DNA of 64,000 bases from Anaerolineae bacterium CG2_30_57_67 (GTDB lineage: Bacteria > Chloroflexota > Anaerolineae > Anaerolineales > Villigracilaceae): positions 1 through 64,000 of the forward strand of contig MNXJ01000025.1 of NCBI GenBank assembly GCA_001872455.1, read 5' to 3'. Positions 8,021 through 17,439 of the stretch are shown in pieces (position 1 is the first letter of the stretch; each line of letters begins with the position of its first letter). The translations under genes were made by a program, and so were the position numbers. The notes beneath the pieces were generated by a model, which was not told where the DNA came from, did not search any database, and saw only the letters and a program-made list of their open reading frames with translations.

Positions 8021-8026
8021 ATTATA
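8021..8026 (-). promoter_or_regulatory. -10 box, leaderless start at 8014
   Basis: GGGTATAATGGGCTT on the minus strand: TATAAT ends 6 nt before ATG 8014. With the usual -10 to start-site spacing, transcription begins at the start codon. No clear -35. Confidence 0.6.
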
Positions 8027-8053
8027 CCCGCCCATTGAAATTCTGAATTTTAC

Positions 8054-8093
8054 AAAAAAGTGGGGCGGATTTTTCGTCCGCCCCCACTTTTTT
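8054..8093 (-). terminator. Intrinsic terminator of the malic enzyme gene
   Basis: Arms 8054-8069 and 8077-8093 (AAAAAAGTGGGG-CGGA against TCCGCCCCCACTTTTTT, one bulged base), 7-nt loop, U tract on the minus strand directly after the stop codon at 8102. Confidence 0.8.
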
Positions 8094-8101
8094 GTAGGAG
8101 T

Positions 8102-10363
8102 TTACTTGCGACTCATGGCGTCCATGACGGCCACGGCGGCGATTTGAACGATGTCGTTGACTTCGTCACCAGTTTGTAACACATGAACCGGCGCGCCCAT
8201 GCCGAGCAGGATGGGGCCAATCGCTTTGGCTTTGCCCAGGCGGGCGAGCAATTTGTAGGCGATGTTGGCGCTTTCCAGCGAGGGGAAGACCAGCACATTG
8301 GCGTCTTTGACGGCGCTGAAGGCATAGCGCTCTTCGATGATGTCGGCCACAACGGCGGTGTCGGCTTGCATTTCGCCATCCACCACAAAGTCACAGCGGG
8401 CTTTGGTCAGTTCCACCGCCTTGCGGACTTTGTCGGAGAGCGGGTGCGGGGTGGAGCCGAAGTTGGAGAAGGAAAGGAAGGCGACGCGCGGCTCCACTTC
8501 CAGCTTGCGGGCGAAGTTGGCGGCCAGGCAGGCAATTTCGCTCAAATCTTCAGCGCTGGGGTCAATGTTGACGGTGGCGTCGGTGAAGAAGTAGGTTTTA
8601 TCGCCGACAATCATGATGTAAACCCCGGCGGCGCGAGTGTTGCCCTTGGCGGTGTGATGAATTTGCAGCGCCGGGCGGATGACATCCGGGTATTCGTAGG
8701 TCAGGCCAGAGACGAAGGCGTCGGCGTCTTTCATTTTGACCATCATGGAGCCAAGCACATTTGGTTCGCGGGTGGCCTTGGCGGCTTCTTTCATCGTCAT
8801 TCCCTTGCGCTGGCGCATTTCGTGGTAACTCTGCGCGTATTTGTCCATCTGGTCGAAGCGGCTGGGGTCAACGATTTGCGGTTTGAAGTTGAGGTTGAGC
8901 AGTTTGATTTTTTCGGCGATGATTTCCGGGCGGCCAATCAGAATCGGGTGGGCGATGCCTTCTTCGAACACTTGAGCGGCGGCGCGGATGATTTTTGTTT
9001 CTTCGCCTTCGCCAAAGACCAAACGTTTCTTGCCTTTGCTGGCTTTGGCTTTGTTCATAATGAAGTAGCGCACACGCTGCCCTTGTCCCTGGCGGAAGGC
9101 AAGTTGTTCGCGGTATTCGTCAATATCAATTTTTTTGCGTGCTACGCCGGTTTCCATGGCGGCCTGGGCAATCGCGGGTGATTCCCACAACAGCACACGC
9201 GGGTCAAACGGTTTGGGGATGATGTAATCCGTGCCAAATTGGATGCTTTCCACGCCGTAGGCGCGCAGGACCGAATCGGGTACGTCTTCCTTTGTCAGCC
9301 GGTAGAGTGCCTGGCTGGCGGCGAATTTCATTTCCTCGTTGATGGCTCGGGCGCGGACATCGAGTGCGCCGCGGAAGATGAAGGGGAAGCCGAGCACGTT
9401 GTTGATTTGATTTGGGTAATCAGAGCGCCCCGTGGCGACAATCGAATCGGGGCGGGCTTCTTTAGCGAGTTCATAGCGAATTTCCGGGTCAGGGTTCGCC
9501 ATGGCGAAGATAATCGGGTGCTCAGCCATGGTTTTGACCATTTCCGCGGTCAACACATTCGGCGCAGAAAGGCCGTAGAACACATCTGCGCCACGGACAG
9601 CCTCGGCCAGGGTGCGGTAACCTTTGTCATCTACCGCCAATCGTTCCTTATATTTGTTCATGCCCTCGGCGCGGCCTTTGTACACTACGCCGCGTGTGTC
9701 GCACAGCATGATGTTTTCACGTTTGACGCCCCAGCGAATGGCGAGTTCGGCGCAGGAGATAGCCGCCGCGCCCGCGCCAGAGATAACAACGCGAATTTCG
9801 TCGTGTTTTTTTCCGATAATTTCGAGCGCACTGGCTAATCCGGCAGAGGAAATGATGGCCGTGCCATGCTGGTCATCGTGGAAGACGGGGATGTCAAGCA
9901 TGCCTTTGAGCGTCTCTTCGATGTAGAAGCATTCAGGCGCTTTGATGTCCTCCAGGTTGATGCCGCCGAAGGTGGGGGCGATGGCGGCGGCCACCCGGAT
10001 GATGTCTTCCGGGTCGTGTGAGTTGACCTCGATATCGAAGACATCCACGTCGGCAAATTTCTTAAAGAGCACGCCTTTGCCTTCCATCACGGGCTTAGAT
10101 GCCAATGGACCACGATCGCCCAGACCCAAAATGGCGGTGCCGTTGGTAAGCACGGCCACCAGGTTGCCTTTGGATGTGTACTCATAGGCTAAATCGGGGT
10201 CCTTCTCGATTTCGAGAACCGGATACGCTACGCCGGGGGTGTAGGCCAAGCCCAAATCACGTTGAGTATCCATCGGCTTGGTTGACACGACTTCAATTTT
10301 GCCCGGTTTGCCCTTGAGATGGTGATATTCAAGAGCATCTTCACGAGTGAGAGAAATTTTAGC
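8102..10363 (-). CDS. maeB: NADP-dependent malic enzyme fused to a phosphotransacetylase-like domain
   Basis: Oxidative decarboxylation of malate to pyruvate with reduction of NAD(P). 753 residues: malic enzyme domain about 1-415 ([35 protein letters not shown], Rossmann [12 protein letters not shown]), then a phosphotransacetylase-like domain about 430-753 (ending near [15 protein letters not shown]). This two-domain layout is that of MaeB-type enzymes, where the second domain is usually regulatory (acetyl-CoA inhibition) rather than a working Pta. The start at 10363 is preferred because a GGAG ribosome-binding site lies just before it (aaaggagattttgctg); the longer frame to 10426 adds a non-family extension. 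Single-gene unit with its own terminator. Confidence 0.93.
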   Translation of the reverse strand, partial: AKISLTREDALEYHHLKGKPGKIEVVSTKPMDTQRDLGLAYTPGVAYPVLEIEKDPDLAYEYTSKGNLVAVLTNGTAILGLGDRGPLASKPVMEGKGVLFKKFADVDVFDIEVNSHDPEDIIRVAAAIAPTFGGINLEDIKAPECFYIEETLKGMLDIPVFHDDQHGTAIISSAGLASALEIIGKKHDEIRVVISGAGAAAISCAELAIRWGVKRENIMLCDTRGVVYKGRAEGMNKYKERLAVDDKGYRTLAEAVRGADVFYGLSAPNVLTAEMVKTMAEHPIIFAMANPDPEIRYELAKEARPDSIVATGRSDYPNQINNVLGFPFIFRGALDVRARAINEEMKFAASQALYRLTKEDVPDSVLRAYGVESIQFGTDYIIPKPFDPRVLLWESPAIAQAAMETGVARKKIDIDEYREQLAFRQGQGQRVRYFIMNKAKASKGKKRLVFGEGEETKIIRAAAQVFEEGIAHPILIGRPEIIAEKIKLLNLNFKPQIVDPSRFDQMDKYAQSYHEMRQRKGMTMKEAAKATREPNVLGSMMVKMKDADAFVSGLTYEYPDVIRPALQIHHTAKGNTRAAGVYIMIVGDKTYFFTDATVNIDPSAEDLSEIACLAANFARKLEVEPRVAFLSFSNFGSTPHPLSDKVRKAVELTKARCDFVVDGEMQADTAVVADIIEERYAFSAVKDANVLVFPSLESANIAYKLLARLGKAKAIGPILLGMGAPVHVLQTGDEVNDIVQIAAVAVMDAMSRK

Positions 10364-10426
10364 CATCAGCAAAATCTCCTTTGAAATTTTCGGGTTGTTC
10401 GCGCCCGCAGAAAAGAACATGTTCAT

Positions 10427-10887
10427 TATGTCACAAATTTGATTTTCAGAACATGGTTATTTGTCACTTTTTAGCATGACGGCTTGCCCGTTTTTTTGTT
10501 TTACGCGCACACAATTTCACCCAAAAGGTGGTAATTTTTTTATTCTCATGTATAATCGAATTAATACTTTGTTAACGTTCCGCGCCTTGCGGTTACGGCA
10601 ATTTTTGGACAAGAATCTGGAACGCCTGCCCGAATTCGCAGGCAAGCGCTTGACGTCGCTTTTCGCTCCGTCTTTTTGAGCGTTTTGGAAAAAGTTTTAC
10701 TCGATGATTGTCTTGCGTGGCGGCCAAATGGGCCTGCCCATCTGGCGCACATTTCCATACCACCCTGTTGTGGGTATTTGCCTGTTTGAAAAAGTTGTTT
10801 TTCGCCCGTTCTGACAGGCAAAAGTGGAAGTTCCTAAGATTCTGTTCAGCCGTAACCTGCGCGCCGGGTTGCGGCTGTGTGTTTTAA
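10427..10887. other. Hairpin-rich non-coding stretch before recX (candidate structured RNA)
   Basis: No convincing coding frame. A TATAAT lies at 10551-10556 on the plus strand. After it come hairpins at 10580-10592 (CCGC/GCGG), 10624-10643 (GCCTGC/GCAGGC), 10724-10745 (CCAnATGGG/CCCATnTGG), 10757-10777 (ATACCAC/GTGGgTAT) and 10777-10822 (TTTGCCTGT/ACAGGCAAA enclosing GAAAAA/TTTTTC). The chain ends about 65 nt before the recX ATG. It could be a free-standing small RNA or the recX leader. No match to tmRNA, RNase P or SRP RNA signatures was seen. Confidence 0.45.
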
Positions 10888-11535
10888 ATGCGAAAAATCA
10901 CCGCCATCGAACCCCAAAAAAAGAACCCCAACCGGGTCAACATCGCGCTCGAAGGTCAGTTTGCTTTTGGCCTTTCGCGTCTGGTGGCGGCTTGGCTGGC
11001 GGTAGGGCAAACGCTCAGCGATGAGAAAATCGCCGCATTGTTGGCAGATGATGCTCGTGAGGCGGCCTTGCAAAAAGCCTTGCTTTTTTTGGGCTATCGC
11101 GCTCGTTCCAGCCAGGAAGTGCGCCAGAACCTTGCCAAACATGAAATTCCAGAAATCGTCATCGCAGAAACGCTGGCGCGCCTGGAACGCAGCGGGTTGC
11201 TGAACGATGGAGAATTTGCTCACGCCTGGGTTGAAAATCGCTCCACCTTTCGCCCACGCGGACGCCGCGCCCTAAAGCTGGAACTGCGCCAGAAGGGGCT
11301 TTCGGAAGAGAGCATTCAATCGGCGCTGGAACAAGCCGCCAGTGAAGACTCTCTCGCGCTGGAAGCGGCCCGGAAATACGTCCGAAAGCTGCGTGGGCTC
11401 GACTGGCTCACGTTTCGCAACAAATTGGGCGGATTCTTGGCGCGGCGCGGCTTTGGCTATGATGTGATTGCCCCGGTGGTTCGGCAAGTGTGGAACGACT
11501 ATTCGAATAATTTAAATGATGAGGATGTAGGATGA
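10888..11535 (+). CDS. recX: RecX family regulatory protein
   Basis: Modulator of RecA filament activity, cytosolic, 215 residues, made of three-helix repeats. Family signs are the N-terminal strand (RVNIALEGQFAFGLSRLVA), ALLFLGYRARSSQEVRQNL, GLLNDGEFAHAWVENR and RRALKLELRQKGLSEESIQSAL, then RKLRGLDWLTFRNKLGGFLARRGFGYDVI near the C-terminus. No recA is in the window. No strong ribosome-binding site precedes the ATG. The stop overlaps the rny start by ATGA, suggesting coupled translation. Confidence 0.9.
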   Translation: MRKITAIEPQKKNPNRVNIALEGQFAFGLSRLVAAWLAVGQTLSDEKIAALLADDAREAALQKALLFLGYRARSSQEVRQNLAKHEIPEIVIAETLARLERSGLLNDGEFAHAWVENRSTFRPRGRRALKLELRQKGLSEESIQSALEQAASEDSLALEAARKYVRKLRGLDWLTFRNKLGGFLARRGFGYDVIAPVVRQVWNDYSNNLNDEDVG

Positions 11536-13067
11536 TTGCCAATATTATTCTTTCAATTGTGATCGCTTTAATCGCCCTTGGGGCGGGTTTTGCGGCAGGG
11601 TATTTTTTCAATCGCTCGCAGGTCGAAAAAGCCCGCCGCGAAGAAGAAGCCCGCGCGCAAGGGATTATTCAACAGGCTAACGATAAATCTAGCAAAATTG
11701 AGCTGGATGCGCGTGACCGGGCCTTGAAAATTGTTCAGGAAGCGGAAAAGGATATCAATGGCCGCCGCAATGAACTCAACCGCGAAACGGAGCGTCTTGA
11801 CCGCCGCCGCGCCGAGTTGGATGCGCGTGTGGAACGTTTAGAACAACGTGAGCAGACGCTCAACAAACGTCAATCGCTGGTAGACCGCCGCACCAATGAA
11901 ACTGACAAACTCTATGAACAGCAGCTGGAGAAATTACAAGAAATCGCGGCGATGACACAAGAGCAGGCGCGCCAAATTCTATTGGACGAGGTCGAAAAAG
12001 AAGCCCGCGGCGATATGGCGCGAATCATTCGTCAGGTGGAATCTGAAGCCCGCGACGAAGGCGAAAAACGCGCCCGCAAGTTAATTGCGGATGCCATTCA
12101 GCGTGTTGCGTCTGAACATGTGTCCGAAGTGACTTCAGCAGTGGTGGTTTTACCCAACGAAGAAATGAAGGGGCGCATCGTCGGACGCAATGGCCGCAAC
12201 ATTCGCGCCTTTGAGCAGGCCGCCGGGGTGGACGTGATCGTGGACGACACGCCCGAATCGGTTACGATTTCGTGCTTCGACTCGGTGCGCCGTGAAGTTG
12301 CCCGGCGCGCGCTGACGCGCCTGACGCTGGACGGCCGCATTCATCCGGCGCACATCGAAAAAGTGATTGAAGACGAAACCAAGGCTGTCGAAAAGGTGAT
12401 GATGGAAGCGGGCGAGCAGGCCGCCTTTGACGCTGGCATCGCCGGTTTGCACACCGAAGTCATCCGCATGATGGGGCGGCTCAAATTCCGCACCTCCTAC
12501 GGGCAGAATCAACTCGCTCATGCGGTCGAAGTTTCCAAACTCTCCGGCATTTTAGCCGCAGAATTGGGCGCAAATGTGGAATGGGCCAAACAGGGTGGCT
12601 TTTTGCACGACATTGGCAAGGCTATGGACCATAATCAGGAAGGCACGCACGCCGGCCTGGGCGCAGAGTTTTGTCAGCGTTATTCAGTGCATCCGGTGGT
12701 GGTCAATGCGATTGCCGCTCATCACCACGAGGTAGACCAGAATACGGTGGAAGCCGTCATCGCTGAATCGGCGGACGCGATTTCGGGCGCGCGCCCTGGC
12801 GCCCGGCGCGAAGATTTGGAAGCCTACATCAAACGTATTCGCACGCTGGAAGATATGGCAGTCTCCTTCCCGGGTGTTTCGCAAGCCTTTGCCATTCAGG
12901 CCGGGCGCGAAGTGCGCATCATCGTCAAGCCCGAAGAAATTGATGACCTGGCTTCCACCCGTTTGGCGCGCGATATTGCCAAGAAAATCGAAGAAACCAT
13001 GCAGTACCCCGGCCAAATTCGCGTTACCGTTATCCGCGAGACGCGCGCGGTGGATTTCGCTAAGTAA
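11532..13067 (+). CDS. rny: Ribonuclease Y
   Basis: Membrane-anchored endoribonuclease that starts mRNA decay. 511 residues in the standard order: N-terminal transmembrane helix (about 4-27), long charged coiled coil (about 30-190), KH domain with GRIVGRNGRNIRAFE (GxxG loop), and HD domain with FLHDIGKAMDH (H359, D360) and IAAHHHEV. The C-terminus IRVTVIRETRAVDFAK is typical. GAGGATG upstream can serve as ribosome-binding site. Coupled to recX by a 4-bp overlap and followed by a 19-bp stem-loop. Confidence 0.96.
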   Translation: MIANIILSIVIALIALGAGFAAGYFFNRSQVEKARREEEARAQGIIQQANDKSSKIELDARDRALKIVQEAEKDINGRRNELNRETERLDRRRAELDARVERLEQREQTLNKRQSLVDRRTNETDKLYEQQLEKLQEIAAMTQEQARQILLDEVEKEARGDMARIIRQVESEARDEGEKRARKLIADAIQRVASEHVSEVTSAVVVLPNEEMKGRIVGRNGRNIRAFEQAAGVDVIVDDTPESVTISCFDSVRREVARRALTRLTLDGRIHPAHIEKVIEDETKAVEKVMMEAGEQAAFDAGIAGLHTEVIRMMGRLKFRTSYGQNQLAHAVEVSKLSGILAAELGANVEWAKQGGFLHDIGKAMDHNQEGTHAGLGAEFCQRYSVHPVVVNAIAAHHHEVDQNTVEAVIAESADAISGARPGARREDLEAYIKRIRTLEDMAVSFPGVSQAFAIQAGREVRIIVKPEEIDDLASTRLARDIAKKIEETMQYPGQIRVTVIRETRAVDFAK

Positions 13068-13085
13068 GCGGCATTTTTCAAAAAA

Positions 13086-13125
13086 AAACATCATGGCGCG
13101 ACATAAATGTCGCGCCATGATGTTT
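13086..13125. terminator. 19-bp stem-loop between rny and the MBL gene (dispersed palindrome, copy 2)
   Basis: Arms AAACATCATGGCGCGACAT and its complement (13086-13104, 13107-13125) with a 2-nt centre (AA). The inner core GCGACATAAATGTCGC is the dispersed palindrome. On the minus strand it is followed by a long T run (complement of 13078-13088), so it can terminate the MBL gene; it can also protect or end rny. It overlaps the stop codon of the MBL gene. Confidence 0.75.
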
Positions 13126-13765
13126 AATATTCCTGCACAAACGGATTGCTGACTTTTTCCTCGCCAACATGGGTTTCTGCGCCGTGACCGGGGAGCAGGC
13201 GCGTGTCTTCGGGCAGGGTGTAGATTTGTTGACGGATGCTGGCGACCAGCGTTTCCCAGTCGCCGCCGGGCAGGTCGGCGCGTCCGACGCTACCAGCGAA
13301 AATTAAATCGCCGCAAAAGCAAATCTTTTCTGTCAGACAGTAAAAAACAACGTGGCCGGGCGTGTGTCCCGGAGTATGGCGCACTTCAAAGAGGCTGGAT
13401 CCCAGGTGTAGGGTTTGACCATGCGCGAAATCCACCACCGGCTCGGGGCCAGGGTCAATTGTCAGCCCAAACATTTTCGCGCCGCCGCCGATTTGCCACA
13501 GCGCATGGTCAGCCGGGTGCAGGGCGACAAGCGGCAATGGGTTGAGCGCATCGGCAATGGCAGCGGCGCCGCCGATGTGGTCGAAGTGAGCGTGCGTGTA
13601 CCACAAATGGCCGATGCGCCAGCCGCGTTTTTGGGCTTCGGCCAGTATGATTTCTCCATCCCAGGCCGGGTCAATTATGGCGGCCTCGCAGGTGATGGGG
13701 TCAGCAATCAGATAGGCGTTGGTCTGTACCGGGCCGAGGATGAAGGGAATGATTTGGAGGGACAT
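13124..13765 (-). CDS. Metallo-beta-lactamase fold hydrolase (glyoxalase II-like)
   Basis: Soluble hydrolase of 213 residues with all metal-binding motifs: THAHFDHIGG (HxHxDH), HTPGHTPGHV, CGDLIFAGSVGRADLPGGD and the last ligand in LLPGHGAET. Short members of this group hydrolyse thioesters such as hydroxyacylglutathione-type substrates; the substrate here cannot be told from sequence. It starts 9 nt after the MFS gene and is last in a minus-strand run from proC. Its end is the base of the stem-loop at 13086-13125. Confidence 0.87.
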   Translation of the reverse strand: MSLQIIPFILGPVQTNAYLIADPITCEAAIIDPAWDGEIILAEAQKRGWRIGHLWYTHAHFDHIGGAAAIADALNPLPLVALHPADHALWQIGGGAKMFGLTIDPGPEPVVDFAHGQTLHLGSSLFEVRHTPGHTPGHVVFYCLTEKICFCGDLIFAGSVGRADLPGGDWETLVASIRQQIYTLPEDTRLLPGHGAETHVGEEKVSNPFVQEY

Positions 13766-13774
13766 GGGCAGGAA

Positions 13775-14899
13775 TCATCTGTCAGTTGGGGCGGGGCGAA
13801 ATGCCAGGGTTAGAAAAATACTTACGAGAACGGCGGCCAGCGCTACCGGGTAGATGGAAACGGGCTTCCATGTGTAGAGAAATCCGGCAATAACGGGACC
13901 AATCACCACGACCAGCGAGCCGATGGTTTCCGCAATCCCATACGCCAGGCCAAGTTGCGCGGGGTGTACCAGCGGACGGATTTGCACCATGTAGAGCGTG
14001 CGCGCCGCGCGTGAGCCGCCAAAAATGAAATAGGCCAGCGCCAAGGCGGGCAGGGCGCTGAATTGCCACAAGATGAAGGCGAACATTCCAACCGCGCCCT
14101 GTCCAAGCAGAAACCCGAGGCGGGCATCCTTGATGCGTCCGAGCAGCCAGTTTAGCGCTGTGTTGCCCAGCCCACCGATGCTTCCCAGCAGGCCAATTTG
14201 CGCCAGGGAAAGGCCGCGTATTTCTTGCAGAAATTTAGGGCTGAAGGGTTGCGGCAGGTAGAGCACCAGCAAAATGAAAAAGCCGAAGCCGAGAAATCTC
14301 AGGTAGAGCTGATTGCTGAACAGGCTGGCAGGCGGCGCGGACGGATCGTGCTGCTCGACCGGCTGGGCGGCGATGGCGAAAATTAGCGTGGACGAAGCGA
14401 TAAAAATACCGGCGGCGATAAAGTAAACAGTCCGCAGGCCGTAATGGTCGCCAACAAATCCGCCTACCAGGGGGCCGACAAAGATTCCCAGGTTAAAGGT
14501 GGCCGAGATAAGCGTCAGGGCGCGGCCAACCGTCCAATTTCCGCGCGCCGTGGTGACGTAGGCATTGAGCGGCGCGGCGACGAAGGCGGTGAAACCATAT
14601 AGCAACAGTCCAACGATGAATAATGGCAGTTTGTTGGCGGCGGCCATCAACGCGGAGGCGATGACGCCGGTTATCCAGGCGGCGCGCAAGAGCGGGCGGG
14701 CGCCGATTTTGTCGGTTAACGCTCCGGCGGGGATGTGCGCCAGCATCATGGCAACGCCTGCCGCGCCCAAAATGGCGCCGATTTGAACCGGGTTTGCGCC
14801 CAGTTGCGCCAGGTAGATGGGTTGAAAGTAAAAAAACATGCCTTCGCCAATGCCCCAGGTAAACAGGGCGGCGGCCAGCCAGAGCAGAGAAGGATTCAT
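13775..14899 (-). CDS. Major facilitator superfamily transporter
   Basis: Inner-membrane secondary transporter of 374 residues with about 11-12 hydrophobic segments. The loop after helix 2 reads GALTDKIGARPLLRAAW, a variant of the MFS motif A (GxLaDrxGrrp). N- and C-halves each hold about six helices with a short central loop (about residues 180-195). Substrate unknown; it resembles drug/sugar efflux types only generally. Upstream lies the octamer array at 14927-14966. Confidence 0.85.
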   Translation of the reverse strand: MNPSLLWLAAALFTWGIGEGMFFYFQPIYLAQLGANPVQIGAILGAAGVAMMLAHIPAGALTDKIGARPLLRAAWITGVIASALMAAANKLPLFIVGLLLYGFTAFVAAPLNAYVTTARGNWTVGRALTLISATFNLGIFVGPLVGGFVGDHYGLRTVYFIAAGIFIASSTLIFAIAAQPVEQHDPSAPPASLFSNQLYLRFLGFGFFILLVLYLPQPFSPKFLQEIRGLSLAQIGLLGSIGGLGNTALNWLLGRIKDARLGFLLGQGAVGMFAFILWQFSALPALALAYFIFGGSRAARTLYMVQIRPLVHPAQLGLAYGIAETIGSLVVVIGPVIAGFLYTWKPVSIYPVALAAVLVSIFLTLAFRPAPTDR

Positions 14900-14926
14900 G
14901 GGAATTGTGAATGCGGAATGCGGAAG

Positions 14927-14966
14927 GATGAGATGATGAGACGATGAGACAAGGAGATGATGAGAC
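14927..14966. repeat. Octamer array (GATGAGAY)
   Basis: Five consecutive 8-bp units: GATGAGAT, GATGAGAC, GATGAGAC, AAGGAGAT, GATGAGAC, followed by degenerate units (TGATTACT, GATTACTG). It lies between the alpha/beta hydrolase and MFS genes. Confidence 0.75.
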
Positions 14967-14977
14967 CGGGCAACTGA

Positions 14978-15751
14978 TTACTGATTACTGCCTTCCGTCT
15001 TCTCAATAAACTCGGCGGCGGCGCGGAAGGCGGTTTCGCGCTCGGCATCGCGCGGGATGACGTGGCCGGAGCGTTCGACCCACAGCATTTGTTTTTCGGC
15101 GGAGCCAAGTTGAGCGTAAATGCGCTCCATGCTGTCGGCAGGGACGTAATGGTCATTGCGCGAGTGAATTAGCAGGACGGGGGCGTGAACATTGGGCAGG
15201 GATGCGTTCATCAGCTCAAGTAACTTTTCTAGTTCGATAATGGCGCGGGCAGGATTCTGCGGATACGAAATATGCTCTTTCCATGCTTCCTGGTCAAACC
15301 AGCCAGATCCGGGCGCTTCGTTGGATTTAGGCAGGAAAGGTTGAAATTGGGAGAGAATACCCAGATACTTCAGCCGCCAGTCGGGTGAGATGTAGGCCGG
15401 GGTGGACATCGTGATGACACCGCGTACCGGCAGGTAGGAGGCGGCTGTCAGCGAGAGCGCTCCGCCCATCGAGAGGCCGACCAGGTAAATTTCGCTGGCA
15501 ACGCCTGCAAGCAGCGCGTAGGCATCTTCCAGCGAGGCCAGCCAGTCGTGATAGCGGGCGCGAATCATGTCTTCGGGGCGGGTGGCGTGGGCAAATAGGC
15601 GCGGCCCCAGTACGCTGAATCTCTGACGGTGCAGATATTCGCCCATCCAGCGCACTTCCTTGGGCGTGCCGGTAAAGCCATGGGTGACGATACAGCCAAT
15701 TTTCGAATCGGCGTGAAAGAAAAACGGTTCAGCGGTGGGGATGATTTGCAT
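14978..15751 (-). CDS. Alpha/beta hydrolase (carboxylesterase/monoacylglycerol lipase type)
   Basis: Esterase-like enzyme of 257 residues. The oxyanion region reads VTHGFTGTP, the nucleophile elbow is GLSMGG (GxSxG), the acid is in LLIHSRNDHYVP and the catalytic His in ERSGHVIPRD, so the triad is complete. The pattern, including HGFTGTPKEVRWMGEYL, matches the thermostable carboxylesterase / monoglyceride lipase family of Geobacillus Est30 type. No signal peptide, so cytosolic. It follows tag by 21 nt. Confidence 0.87.
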   Translation of the reverse strand: MQIIPTAEPFFFHADSKIGCIVTHGFTGTPKEVRWMGEYLHRQRFSVLGPRLFAHATRPEDMIRARYHDWLASLEDAYALLAGVASEIYLVGLSMGGALSLTAASYLPVRGVITMSTPAYISPDWRLKYLGILSQFQPFLPKSNEAPGSGWFDQEAWKEHISYPQNPARAIIELEKLLELMNASLPNVHAPVLLIHSRNDHYVPADSMERIYAQLGSAEKQMLWVERSGHVIPRDAERETAFRAAAEFIEKTEGSNQ

Positions 15752-15772
15752 GGCAACAACCTGTTTCCTAGC

Positions 15773-16306
15773 TTACCCGTTTACCGGCTTTCCAGCTTTT
15801 AGATACACCGGGCAGTCGGGGCTGTGTGCGCCGGGCAGGTAAGCGGTGGACATGAGAAATTCGCCGACGATTTCGCTGCCGGTGAAGACAAAGGTCTGTT
15901 TGAATAACCTTCCCCAATCTGCTTTTTGGCGAGGGTGGTGAGCGTTAAGCCAGGCCTGGAATGAGCCGTATTGACGCTGTAAGGCCTGCGCGCGCCGGGC
16001 GTTTTCGATAGCGGCGTCAATTTTCAGCCGGTTGCGGATGATGCCAGCGTCAGCCAGCAGGCGGGCGCGCTCGGCCTCGCCGTAGGCGGCCACTTTTTCG
16101 ATGTCAAAGCCGTCGTATGCGCGGCGGAAGTTTTCGGCTTTTTTCAGGATGGTGTTCCACGAAAGCCCGGCCTGATTGATTTCGAGAATCAACCGCTCGA
16201 AGAGCAGGTTGTCGTCTGTCAGCGGGAACCCGTACTGGGTGTCGTGGTAGACGCGGTTGAGTATATCTTCCGGGTGGCTGGCGCAGTATTCGCAGTAGGG
16301 GTTCAT
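15773..16306 (-). CDS. tag: DNA-3-methyladenine glycosylase I
   Basis: Base-excision repair enzyme removing 3-methyladenine from alkylated DNA. 177 residues with the family motifs YHDTQYGFPLTDDNLLFE, LEINQAGLSWNTILKKAENF, DAGIIRNRLKI and the C-terminal STAYLPGAHSPDCP. The zinc ligands expected in Tag (N-terminal Cys and His, C-terminal His and Cys) are visible as YCEYC/VYH and AHSPDC. The start at 16306 gives MNPYCEYC, matching the family N-terminus; the longer frame from 16384 is not family-like. A gap of 131 nt separates it from proC. Confidence 0.92.
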   Translation of the reverse strand: MNPYCEYCASHPEDILNRVYHDTQYGFPLTDDNLLFERLILEINQAGLSWNTILKKAENFRRAYDGFDIEKVAAYGEAERARLLADAGIIRNRLKIDAAIENARRAQALQRQYGSFQAWLNAHHPRQKADWGRLFKQTFVFTGSEIVGEFLMSTAYLPGAHSPDCPVYLKAGKPVNG

Positions 16307-16437
16307 GGACGACTCGTTGGTTGCAATTTCTCCCCATTTTACTTGAATATCCTCGAAAGAACGGCTCCGCAAATCACGGCACAAATAGCGATGGCGATAA
16401 TATCAATCAGTTTGTGCTGGCTTATTCCTGTTCCTCT

Positions 16438-17268
16438 TTACTCATTGACATGCCCCGGCTTGTCTTTGCCCAGTTCCAGCGAGCGCTGGTAGGCCGCCCA
16501 AACCGCGCGCGAAATGGCCGTGCGAAAGCCGGCTTTTTCCAGATAATAGAGCGCCTCGGCGCTGGTTCCGCCCGGCGAAGTGACCTGATTGCGCAGCGCC
16601 GCCGGGTGTTTTTCGGCCTGCGCGTAAAATTCCGCCGAACCCTTTAGTGTTTGCAGTACCAACTGCTCGGCAATCCGGCGCGGAAAACCCATGTGCACGC
16701 CCGCGTCAATCAGCGCCTCCATAAAAATGAAAACGTAGGCCGGGCCGCTGCCCGAAAGCGCCGTCGCCATATCCAGATAATGCTCGTCCTCCACAAAAAC
16801 TTCCTGCCCCAGCGCCCCCAAAATCTGGCGCGCCAGGTCTTGCTGTTCGGCGCTGACTTGCGGCGAGGCGCTCCAAACCGTGATGCCCGCTCCAATCTGG
16901 CCCGGCGTGTTGGGCATTGAGCGCACGATGGCGGTGTGTTTCAGCCCCGCGCCGATTTTTTGAATGGATGCGCCCGCCACGATGGAGAGCACCAGGGCGT
17001 CGGGCAGCACCTGCCCGGCCAGGGTTTTCAGCACCGCGCTCAGCTTCTGCGGCTTGACGGCGAGAATTAGCACCTCGGCCTGCGCCGCGCTGGCCGCCGA
17101 ATCTGCGCTGACGGCGATGCCGTACTTCTGGCGCAGTTCTTCCAGCCGTTCGATGCGCGGCCCGCAGGCGGTCAACTGTTGTGGCGCGGCCAGGTTTTGG
17201 CGCAGCAGCCCGGCAATCATCGCTTCGGCCATCACGCCGGGGCCAATTAAGGTAATTTTGTTTATCAT
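16438..17268 (-). CDS. proC: Pyrroline-5-carboxylate reductase
   Basis: Last step of proline synthesis: reduces 1-pyrroline-5-carboxylate with NAD(P)H. 276 residues; Rossmann start ITLIGPGVMAEAMIAGLL, VLILAVKPQKL, RSMPNTPGQIGAG and the signature VTSPGGTSAEALYYLE near the C-terminus. The length is typical. It precedes tag and the downstream minus-strand genes and is separated from the lipoprotein gene by an octamer array. Confidence 0.95.
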   Translation of the reverse strand: MINKITLIGPGVMAEAMIAGLLRQNLAAPQQLTACGPRIERLEELRQKYGIAVSADSAASAAQAEVLILAVKPQKLSAVLKTLAGQVLPDALVLSIVAGASIQKIGAGLKHTAIVRSMPNTPGQIGAGITVWSASPQVSAEQQDLARQILGALGQEVFVEDEHYLDMATALSGSGPAYVFIFMEALIDAGVHMGFPRRIAEQLVLQTLKGSAEFYAQAEKHPAALRNQVTSPGGTSAEALYYLEKAGFRTAISRAVWAAYQRSLELGKDKPGHVNE

Positions 17269-17292
17269 CGGTTTTCCTGTTTGTTAGTTTTT

Positions 17293-17404
17293 CAGTTGTC
17301 CGGTTGTTCAGTTTTCTGGTTGTCCAGTTGTCCAGTTTTCCGGTTTTTCAGTTGTCCGGTTGTCTGGTTTTTCGGTTGTCCGGTTGTCCAGTTTGTCAGT
17401 TTTC
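17293..17404. repeat. Octamer array (YRGTTNTY), 14 units
   Basis: Fourteen contiguous 8-bp units such as CAGTTGTC, CGGTTGTT, CAGTTTTC, TGGTTGTC with no change of phase. The motif family recurs at 35.6 and 38.7 kb. It fills the gap between the lipoprotein gene and proC and is flanked on one side by a looser CTAATTCC-type repeat (17404-17445). Confidence 0.85.
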
Positions 17405-17439
17405 CTAATTCCTAATTTCTAATTCCTACTTTCTCCTCC

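Noticed and set aside
8102-9150. C-terminal half of the malic enzyme considered as a separate phosphotransacetylase gene
   Set aside because: It is in one continuous frame with the malic enzyme domain, the known MaeB two-domain layout.
8183-9181. Long plus-strand frame (332 codons) opposite the malic enzyme gene
   Set aside because: It is antisense to a clear enzyme and is His/Gly/Phe-rich low-complexity sequence with no family motif.
10561-10821. Small frames on both strands in the maeB-recX gap
   Set aside because: They lack ribosome-binding sites and recognisable composition and overlap strong hairpins; a structured RNA is the better reading.
16340-16437. Short hydrophobic peptide frame on the minus strand (ending CAVICGAVLSRIFK) between tag and proC
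   Set aside because: No ATG, GTG or TTG start is in frame before the hydrophobic part, so it is not annotated as a gene.
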